Part shown: positions 1-64,000 of the stretch, piece by piece
Layout: every line of letters begins with the position of its first letter
Position numbering within the stretch: position 1 is the stretch's first letter
From: Amorphochlora amoebiformis
Lineage: Eukaryota > Cercozoa > Chlorarachniophyceae
DNA length: 64,000 bases
Assembly (NCBI GenBank): GCA_054601695.1
Contig: BAAHQB010000044.1
Coordinates: forward strand, 1 to 64,000
Direction: 5' to 3'
The notes under the pieces: generated by a model
The model's input: the letters and a program-made list of their open reading frames with translations, nothing else
The model's database searches: none
What the model was told of the DNA's origin: nothing
Position numbers and translations under genes: made by a program

Positions 1-13
1 ATATGTATGATAG

Positions 14-69
<56 letters not shown>

Positions 70-149
70 AAATATATATATATATATATATACATATATA
101 TACATATATATTATATACATAGATATATATATATATATATAATGGGTAT

Positions 150-182
<33 letters not shown>

Positions 183-228
183 CACACATACACACACATA
201 TATATATGTGTGTGTGTGTGATACATAG

Positions 229-246
229 TCTAACGCTTACCGGAAA
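229..246 (+). CDS. 18-nt micro-exon of the SNARE gene
   Basis: This is the sequence between an ACATAG acceptor and a GTAGGG donor, encoding SNAYRK. The residues align without a gap to the start of the syntaxin-5 SNARE motif when followed by [12 protein letters not shown] from 441-476. A micro-exon this small is easily missed, so an alternative exon further upstream cannot be excluded. Confidence 0.6.
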
Positions 247-277
247 GTAGGGGTTTTATGTGTATTACGTATATATG

Positions 278-327
<50 letters not shown>

Positions 328-496
328 TATATATATTTTTATATATTACATATATAATATATGTATATATTGTTTATATATACCGAATAGGGAGGATTTA
401 TATGTGTAGAAATATAGATGTATGTATATGTATTATATAGAGGAACATTTTTAATATATTGTCAAAACTATCACAAGTGTGTTTAGGTATTATACA

Positions 497-570
<74 letters not shown>

Positions 571-632
571 ATGTGTATACATATATGTATACCACACATA
601 GCATATATATGTTATGTAAAAACATCATATAT

Positions 633-674
<42 letters not shown>

Positions 675-733
675 ACATACATATATATATATATATATGT
701 ATATATATTTATGTATGAATATTTATATATATA

Positions 734-765
<32 letters not shown>

Positions 766-812
766 CCAATAGATGTACAGCAAGATGGCCAACATCGTTG
801 CTACACAGCAGG

Positions 813-853
<41 letters not shown>

Positions 854-1083
854 TATATATATATATTTATATATATATATATATATATGTAATGTATATA
901 TACTTATATATTATATATAGGAATATATATATATATGGAAATATATACATATATATATTTATATATGTATATACATATATATACATATATTTATATATAT
1001 ATATATATATATGTCTATATATGTTATACATATAGTATTATATATATATATGGAATTATGCAGATATATATATATATATACAA

Positions 1084-1116
<33 letters not shown>

Positions 1117-1215
1117 CATTTATATCTTAAATGCACATGTACGTATTTACACACATGAGATTTAAAATTACCGATTACTGCCATCAAGGTTCATATATAT
1201 GACATAAACAAACGA

Positions 1216-1265
<50 letters not shown>

Positions 1266-1307
1266 CATATATAAAAATGAATATGTGTGTGTATATTTAT
1301 ATTTATA

Positions 1308-1371
<64 letters not shown>

Positions 1372-1447
1372 TTTGTGTACAATTCTTTATTTATAGTCTT
1401 GTCAGACATACACTTAAATACTTACATACATGCATGCATATACATGA

Positions 1448-1493
<46 letters not shown>

Positions 1494-1632
1494 ACACACA
1501 TTCATAAGATGCGAAAAATATATGATATGTGAACCACAGATTGCCATTAGTATAGATGAAAATATGACGTCGACACTAGAGCAAACAGAGATGGGGCACA
1601 ACGAACTTGTCAAGTAAGATATATATATATAT

Positions 1633-1673
<41 letters not shown>

Positions 1674-1795
1674 ATAAATGGGTACATAAACATAATATTT
1701 ATTAATGTATACATAACATAGATAATATTATATGTATACATATATATATATATGTGTGTGTGTATATATATATATATATACATGTATATATATAT

Positions 1796-1837
<42 letters not shown>

Positions 1838-2115
1838 AAATATATATATATATATATAAAAATATTATATCTTATACATACAATACAATAACATATGTAG
1901 TCAAATGAATATTATATATATATATATATATTTATATATACATACATACTTTTTTACAAAACAAATCGGATAAAGTAATCCAACAAAATATATATCCACA
2001 CACACAACTCAGATACTTCACTGCGGTGTCCGGCAACCGTGGTCTGATTATTAAGATCTTCGTCATTCTCATCGCCCTCACACTCCTCTTCACGTACTTG
2101 AAGGTTCGGGGCTAG
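229..2115 (+). CDS. SED5: Syntaxin-5/SED5-like Qa-SNARE, 3' five exons (5' end outside window)
   Basis: The exons are 229-246, 441-476, 773-814, 1540-1613 and 2013-2115, joined in phase with a TAG stop at 2113-2115. Together they encode the C-terminal half of a SNARE motif followed by a single tail-anchor membrane segment. Diagnostic pieces are [19 protein letters not shown] (the glutamine after IVAT falls at the expected zero-layer position), [22 protein letters not shown], split over exons 4 and 5, and the juxtamembrane [11 protein letters not shown] followed by about 18 hydrophobic residues and a short lumenal tail. Syntaxin-5/SED5 proteins act as the Qa-SNARE in ER-Golgi and intra-Golgi fusion. 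The family match rests on the IDEN, KYF, GNRxLIxKIF pattern. The introns are (AT)n-rich and the first exon visible is only 18 nt. The N-terminal Habc domain must lie upstream of position 1. Another Qa-SNARE is possible but fits less well. Confidence 0.85.
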
Positions 2116-2747
2116 CACAGTCTTAGTTCGAGGTTCTATATATTCTCTAGATTCTAGATATTCACGTTAAAGACTTATTGAAAACTGTCAATTTTTATCA
2201 TTCTACTGTATCATATTACTAGTCTCTAGGGTCCAGTATTCTAGGTATTATATCATGGCTATGCGATTGACAATAGTAATGATTGTAGAGAATAGTAAGG
2301 CGACTTACATAATATCTAGAATTATCTAGCCAAGTTCATGAACTTGACGAGCTGCTATCGGCTAACAATAATTGAACTCTAGAACTCAACTTGGCATAAT
2401 TTTTCTACGAATTCGAAGCAATCCGAATGATTAAGTCAGGCTGTCTAAAGTGTATACCCCTAAAATACATATAGAGCTACCTGTATTCTAGGTATTAGAC
2501 CCGGATAAGGTAGAGATTCGAAAAATTAATAACAAAATAAAATTATAACAGCCATGTTGTGTGCAATCGCAATTCTTCAAAAACCTAGGCAGTTAAAAAT
2601 CGACTGCGAAGAAACATATCTCTTTATATCTTTCTCAGCCACCCGAAAAAATAAAACTTTTGAAACTGTAGCAGCTAAGATAAACTTTTGAAACTGAAGC
2701 AGCTGCTGTCCTGGTGAACTACATTCATAATGGGAGTGTAGATTTTA

Positions 2748-2793
<46 letters not shown>

Positions 2794-2842
2794 CTATCCC
2801 CACGCCGATCACTATTCTGTCCCTATTCTGTCCCTCCTTGTC
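2116..2842. other. Convergent intergenic region between the SNARE and acyltransferase genes
   Basis: This interval separates two convergent stop codons. Most of 2116-2740 is unique, moderately AT-rich sequence with no open frame I can support. An (AT)n tract occupies about 2748-2790. Both 3' UTRs must lie here. Confidence 0.6.
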
Positions 2843-21221
<18,379 letters not shown>

Positions 21222-21583
21222 TTCCGACTGAATCAGGCGTGATACGGTCTTTCGTAGCAGTATATAAGCGTGAAGTCATACATTATAGCACAATTTCTTC
21301 GTGACCTATCGCTGAGTACTCTACCCTTCGTGTGACTCTGCCTTATGTACACTAAGAAGCGCTTTACTAGGAACTTATGAATATAATTTGTCGCTGCTTA
21401 TTGGATGGTTTTAGACTGTTTTACCTGAGTTAAATACATACCAGGTGTTGCTCTTTAAATTAATTCGGATCGCTTAAGGTGATATTATTTTTTCGATATC
21501 TGAGAACCTTCGGAATTACCCAAGATTGTACCCGAAACGGAATCCAAAAAACTATATTTGTCGGGCCCGTGGTCACACGCTCT
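21222..21583. promoter_or_regulatory. Divergent promoter region between acyltransferase and CCCH genes
   Basis: About 360 bp of repeat-free unique sequence separate the - strand ATG (21221) from the + strand ATG chosen at 21584. An in-frame ATG at 21479 would shorten it to about 260 bp. I see no clear TATA box or initiator. The position between two head-to-head starts is the only evidence for promoter function. Confidence 0.55.
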
Positions 21584-23636
21584 ATGGATGGGGTATCTAT
21601 TCAAGCCCGCACCCCCCTATCTTGCTTGGAAATAGGGCACAACATCCTGCGTGCTGCACGGTGCGGCGACTTCCCCACAGCTCGCGTCATGTTGCAGAAG
21701 AAAGGGAGACCCCGCTCCACGAGCCTGAAGGTTGGCAAGAGTAGTGGCCCGAGAATTATTACTAATATTCGCGGCGCCACGAAGCAGCAAATTATTACCA
21801 GGTAAGCGGCGGCTCGGTCATTGGTTCTGAGCGCTTACTCCCTTTTTTCCCTTAGGCATAACTTCTACATGTACGAGTTCCGCACCAAGTATTGCCAGGA
21901 CTTTCCTCTCTTCATGTGCAAGCAGGTAAGATTTTGCAATTCCGAGTGGTCAACGGGGATATAACCGTGCTTTTTCGCACAGGCCAAGCCGTACACGTGC
22001 GTCAAGGCCCACTACGAAAACAATATCCGGCGCAGGCCAAGGCTCGTGAACGGCAAGTTCAACTTCACCGACAAGCTGTGTGCCTTCGCGTCTATCACTG
22101 ATTGTCCGCAAGGGATGAATTGTACGCTCTCGCATCGAGTATGAAAGTCTAACCAACAAATTTCCAATTTGCTTATCATCCATCACCTCAGGTTCAGAAG
22201 GAGCATATTTACCATCCGTCTTTGTACAAGACTCAGCTCTGCGAATCTCCGCTGACCGAGGTATTACCTTCATTCATTCATTCGCTCTTTCGAAATCGAG
22301 GCTCATTGTATTTACTCAGGAGGGTGTGTGCGCCGAGTTCGGGGTACACTGTGCGAAAGCTCACGGCCTGAAAGATCTTCGTCAGCCTCAATACGAGCCT
22401 GACGATCCCCGCGTGCACCTCCAACGATCTGGGAGCTCTAGCCCGCACTGTTCATCTGACAGCAGCACGGAGTCCAAGGGTGGTGAGAGCGGTTTTCAGA
22501 TACCTCGCACCTTCGACGAGAACACCAAGGAGCTAAAGATTCATGCAGACTACATGTATAAATTTCGAGTCAAGGCCTGCATTCCTCATGCGCTACGACA
22601 GTGTCAATTCGACGGCAATACGTGCTTCCACTCCCACGGTGGCGCGAACGCAACCCGGCGCATCCCTGAGCTTATCAACGGGAAGTTCAACTACCTTCCC
22701 ATCCGCTGCCAGTATATGCTCAAAGGTAAGACCTGTCATCATGCCAGGAACTGCCGCTTCGCCCACTCAAAGGAAGAGGTGATATATCACCCCTCAAAAT
22801 ACAAGACGCAGCTTTGCCCACACCGTTTGAAAAAGGTCCAAGTCATGGTTCCGTCCGATGGCAACGGCTCCAACCTGAGCCCGGGCATCAGTCCCAATGG
22901 CGAAGAGAAGACCAGAGAGATGTGGGTCTGCGCCGGATATGGTATCCACTGCGCCAAGGCCCACGGCAAGGACGATCTTCGCCTCCCAGTCTTTGAGAAT
23001 TGCAGCAAGGAAGTCCCCGTCAAGCCTATGTCTTCCCCTTTCAAGAAAATCTTACAGAACCACCCCGACGCAATGATCTTCAAACCGAATCGCATGGTTC
23101 ATCGCCGTTACAGCGATGCTGGAGTTGTGTCGAACGGCACCGTATATCGCTCCATGAACATGAATGGTACTACGAGTAACTCCTCACTGGGCAGCAGCCC
23201 TCCACTCTATTCGAACTTTCCCAAGTCTACGGCGTGGGGGGAGCAGCGCAGCTCATCTTTCCACGCAAGCTGGAAACCTGCTCTAAAGCCTGGGTCTGCT
23301 CCTCAAACTATGAATCATACCAACTTCGGCACATCGTGGCTGTCTTCAGGTCGCTCCTCTTCACCCAGTCAGTCCCCCCAAAGGAAGCAAGCCGAAAGCG
23401 AGAGCGTATTCAGCTTCAACTCCTCCAGGCTTGATGTAAGCCCGAAGGGGAACGGTTTTTATGGACTCTCTTCGCAACTGCGCAATCTTAAGCTTCCATC
23501 CAGCTCTCACGAGGAACACCCACGTGCAGAAGCACAGCAAAAACAGTTCTCGTATGGGCGCCCAAACCCTTCTGGGAATGGGCGTCTTGGTACATATCTT
23601 CCTTCATTTTTGGTCAACTTTGTTACGAAGGAATAA
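21584..23636 (+). CDS. CCCH zinc-finger protein with duplicated triple-finger module (Unkempt-like)
   Basis: Five exons: 21584-21801, 21856-21925, 21983-22138, 22192-22260 and 22320-23636, giving 609 aa. GT-AG introns are 53-59 nt. An in-frame ATG at 21479 would add 35 residues. The first module has fingers of the form C-x7-C-x7-C-x3-H (KYCQDFPLFMCKQAKPYTC), C-x7-C-x5-C-x3-H (LCAFASITDCPQGMNC) and C-x9-C-x6-C-x3-H (LCESPLTEEGVC). The second repeats the layout with KACIPHALRQCQFDGNTC, RCQYMLKGKTCHHARNC and a third finger split by an insertion of about 44 residues before VCAGYGIHCAKAH. Both modules end KAHGxxDLRxP. The C-terminal third is Ser/Pro/Asn-rich and looks disordered. CCCH proteins of this type bind mRNA; the target is unknown. 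Base composition is far less AT-rich than the neighbours. Confidence 0.93.
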
Positions 23637-24189
23637 CTTTTTTTTTCTGTTTTTATGTAAAAAAAAATGGGACATTATTAGATATATCATGTATGTGATT
23701 TCATACATATTTCGTACATATATGTGTACACATTATATGTAGAAATAATATACATATGTAATGCATAAAATTATATAAAATATTTTTTCCTTTACACCAA
23801 GTGTAATATTTATTATTTCTCATAAATGTAAAATTGTGGGCAGAACGACAGTTTCTCGTCAGAATAGTCTAATGGTGAATCTCTAGAAACCCGAACTCCA
23901 TATACTTTAAAGGGTTCCAAAAGCTAAACTTAATCGTCGTCCCCACCACCTTCCTACCTCGAATAGTTATTATTACATAGTCTTTATTATCCTTCACAGG
24001 CAGCCGGACTCATTTTTAACGGTGCCTGGCATTTGTCCGTAAGAAATACCTTCGGTGTAAATAATACACGGGCCGACCCCACCGATACAAAACAGGATTT
24101 CAATTATTCGTATGGATCCGAATCTACGACCTCCGTCTTGGAAAGTTCTTTTTTTTTTTTCGGCGAATGTAACTTTATTTCTGAGGTTG
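23637..24189. other. 3' flank of CCCH gene
   Basis: AT-rich unique sequence with T and A runs just after the stop (23637-23668). No open frame here is convincing. It should hold the 3' UTRs of the CCCH gene and of the - strand terminal exon at 24190. Confidence 0.5.
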
Positions 24190-24345
24190 TCAAAGCGAAT
24201 GATATAGAGCTGTCGGGATATCTTGTTTCTCCGCATATTCCACGGCCTTGTAGAAAGTTAGCTTAGTGACATGCAGATTCAATTCAATACTCTGGAAGAC
24301 GGATGTCAACTGCTTTTTCATAATTTGCAGTACGGGTACAGGTAC
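24190..24345 (-). CDS. Probable terminal exon of an unidentified gene
   Basis: After an AAACCAG acceptor the - strand is open for 51 codons to a TGA at 24190-24192. It includes VLQIMKKQLTSVFQ, VTKLTFYKAVEYAEKQ and the end IPTALYHSL. Composition looks like a real protein with an amphipathic helical stretch. I do not recognise it, and upstream exons are not identified in the AT-rich sequence up to 25.5 kb. It cannot belong to the peptidase gene, whose stop is at 25564. Confidence 0.45.
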   Translation of the reverse strand, partial: VPVPVLQIMKKQLTSVFQSIELNLHVTKLTFYKAVEYAEKQDIPTALYHSL

Positions 24346-24573
24346 CTGGTTTACTTAAAAAATTTTGGTGTGCTTTGCGCGATCATGCAGCTGAAAGATT
24401 AAAATTTGTCAGTATCAAGTATATTAACGGATTCTAATCTGTAATAATGCATGTTTTTGGTATGTCTAGATGTTAATAATAATCTAGATTCAAGAGATTA
24501 TATAATATATACATATATGTATATATATATATAAGTATATATATGTATATATACATTATATATATATATACTA

Positions 24574-24660
<87 letters not shown>

Positions 24661-24681
24661 AATATATATATATAAAATATA

Positions 24682-24725
<44 letters not shown>

Positions 24726-24752
24726 AATATATATATATATATATATATACAG

Positions 24753-24814
<62 letters not shown>

Positions 24815-24827
24815 GTTATATCTAGTA

Positions 24828-24874
<47 letters not shown>

Positions 24875-25068
24875 TACTATATCTAGTATATACACTATTG
24901 ACTATATATATCGTATATATATATCTAGTATATATACATCTAGTACATACACCCACACATACTAGACATATATCACATTTATCTAGATATATATATATAT
25001 ATCTATTTAATTATATATATATATATATATTTCTAGATTTACTAGATATACTAGATATATATATATAA

Positions 25069-25100
<32 letters not shown>

Positions 25101-25401
25101 CTAGATATATATGTATATATATATATATATATATGTATATGCTAGATATGTATGGTAGATCTTCTAGATGTAGATACGTGTATACATATAGTTTGTGAGT
25201 TTCGACAAAATGATATATATATATATATAAGTTATTGACTAACACTTGCACTTTTAATATCTACTGACTAGACTGATCTCTAGCTATATAGATCTATGAG
25301 TCCAGGTCAGACGGGTCTAGTTACTTAAACTTACTTTCTAGACGATATAACTACACTCAGCTAGTCAGTGACCAGATCTAGGTGGTAGGCCTAGTATCTA
25401 G
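24346..25401. repeat. AT/CTAG-rich interval
   Basis: About 24500-25140 consists of (AT)n broken by CTAGATATAT and AATAAATATA units. About 25240-25400 is unique but carries many CTAG and TCTAG words. No exon is supported on either strand. Confidence 0.6.
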
Positions 25402-25554
25402 GCAAGCTCTAAACGAGACTACTGTGCGGGCAGAATACGTGAACAAGAAGACACCCCAGATATAGACATACTGCATGATCGTTGTGACATATATTGCAAG
25501 TCATTCGATGATGACAAGTTTTTGCTTATGAAGGCTCGCGATCGTTTCGAATAG
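25402..25554 (+). CDS. Possible terminal exon, unknown protein
   Basis: After a TATCTAG acceptor the + strand is open for 50 codons to TAG (25552-25554), with acidic/basic content such as EQEDTPDIDILHDRCDIYCK and KFLLMKARDRFE. The stop is 10 bp from the - strand peptidase stop. Openness and composition are the only support. Confidence 0.3.
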   Translation, partial: ASSKRDYCAGRIREQEDTPDIDILHDRCDIYCKSFDDDKFLLMKARDRFE

Positions 25555-25563
25555 TTAAGCTGC

Positions 25564-63270
<37,707 letters not shown>

Positions 63271-63767
63271 CGTTTTATTTTTCGGCGAGGAGGGGTGGTC
63301 AGGACCAGGGGGAGGGGGTGAGTTGTGGCGGGGTCGTCAGGACCTCACGATGTCAGATCACTTTTGTTTGCGCGAAATTACTTTTTAATTTAATAGATTA
63401 TCGGAACCCAGTAAGTACTTCGGGGATCCCCGGCTGTAGAGATATCTCTGAGATTACGGAGACAATTGGAGATCCGTGATCGGAACGCATGCCGGACCCT
63501 ATGAATTCTGGTTGGCGCGAGCCCACAACAAGAAGAATCCAGCGATTTACAATCCCTGCCCCGCCTCCCGGTCCCCCTCCATCCTCGTCCAAAAATTTTG
63601 CCGAATTTATCGCGGTTTGAAAACGAGTTAAGATGGCGTCACGCAAGGTTGAGAAATAATCCAATATATTCAATTGGGGGGGGTTAGGAGAATGTTTTTA
63701 TAGGTTGCTGATGGACCATACTATGATCTAGTATCGAATATATATATACATAAATATAAATATATAC

Positions 63768-63815
<48 letters not shown>

Positions 63816-63850
63816 CTAGCGCTATATACTAGTATTAGTCTATATATATA

Positions 63851-63912
<62 letters not shown>

Positions 63913-63959
63913 GTATAATGTATATATAAAATACATATATATATATATATATATCATAG

Positions 63960-63990
<31 letters not shown>

Positions 63991-64000
63991 CATAGTAATA
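63271..64000. other. 5' flank of the peptidase gene
   Basis: 63271-63720 is unique, GC-richer sequence with a GGGGGAGGGGG run and a GGAGATC-containing stretch (63420-63480) that resembles words at 9830 and 26770. A 91-codon open frame on the - strand (63398-63673) has no recognisable family. The promoter should lie here, but no motif is clear. Beyond 63735 the sequence is (AT)n. Confidence 0.5.

Noticed and set aside
7-682. Long open frames made of alternating Y/I/H/C residues, here and throughout the window
   Set aside because: They are translations of (AT)n, (GT)n and (CA)n microsatellites, which lack stops in several frames. They show no domain structure and overlap true introns.
21950-23095. 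Other open frames overlapping the CCCH gene on both strands
   Set aside because: They are out-of-frame shadows. The zinc-finger frame has continuous homology-like motifs and matching splice phases.
63398-63673. 91-codon - strand frame upstream of the peptidase start
   Set aside because: No recognised family and no splice connection in phase to exon 1. Kept only as flank sequence.

Overview
This is nuclear DNA of a eukaryote, most likely a unicellular alga or other protist with TTAGGG-type telomeres. Its genes use GT-AG introns. About nine tenths of the window is low-complexity sequence: (AT)n, interstitial (TTAGGG)n, (GA)n/(TC)n and (TATG)n. The many long open frames of the YIYI, SLSL, RERE, GLGL and TLTL types are translations of these repeats, not genes. 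The real coding sequence is scattered as very short exons of 18-145 nt embedded in the repeats. I recovered it by finding unique islands bounded by splice sites and checking that reading phase and protein-family homology continue across every junction. The lineage is not settled. A plant-like organellar oligopeptidase with an apparent bipartite leader would fit an alga with a complex plastid (stramenopile or alveolate), but that is inference.

Layout: (1) positions 229-2115, + strand: five 3' exons of a syntaxin-5/SED5-type Qa-SNARE whose 5' end lies outside the window. (2) 2843-21221, - strand: a complete 27-exon glycerol-3-phosphate acyltransferase of the SCT1/GPT2 type (642 aa, 1929 nt of coding sequence spread over 18.4 kb). 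It converges with the SNARE gene. (3) 21584-23636, + strand: a compact five-exon CCCH zinc-finger protein (Unkempt-like double triple-finger array) with introns of only 53-59 nt, divergent from the acyltransferase. (4) 23637-25563: a poorly resolved interval with one probable - strand terminal exon (24190-24345) and one possible + strand terminal exon (25402-25554). (5) 25564-63270, - strand: a 43-exon M3 metallopeptidase of the oligopeptidase A / plant organellar oligopeptidase type (771 aa, 2316 nt of coding sequence over 37.7 kb), ending 10 bp from the possible convergent exon. (6) 63271-64000: its 5' flank.

The genes do not form a pathway: they are housekeeping functions (Golgi membrane fusion, glycerolipid synthesis, RNA binding, peptide degradation). 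The unusual biology is in the architecture. Introns that are 49-90 nt near the 21 kb promoter region become 1-2 kb elsewhere in the same gene through microsatellite growth. The repeats often run right up to the splice sites and supply the acceptor (TATATAG) or donor (GTATATAT). Beside about seventeen exons there are ladders of near-identical partial exon copies that keep one splice site. Donor halves lie downstream and acceptor halves upstream of the intact exon, as expected from repeated tandem duplication of exon-intron boundaries. Telomere-like arrays in the introns repeatedly carry a conserved cassette of about 60 bp and include a head-to-head junction like a fused telomere pair.
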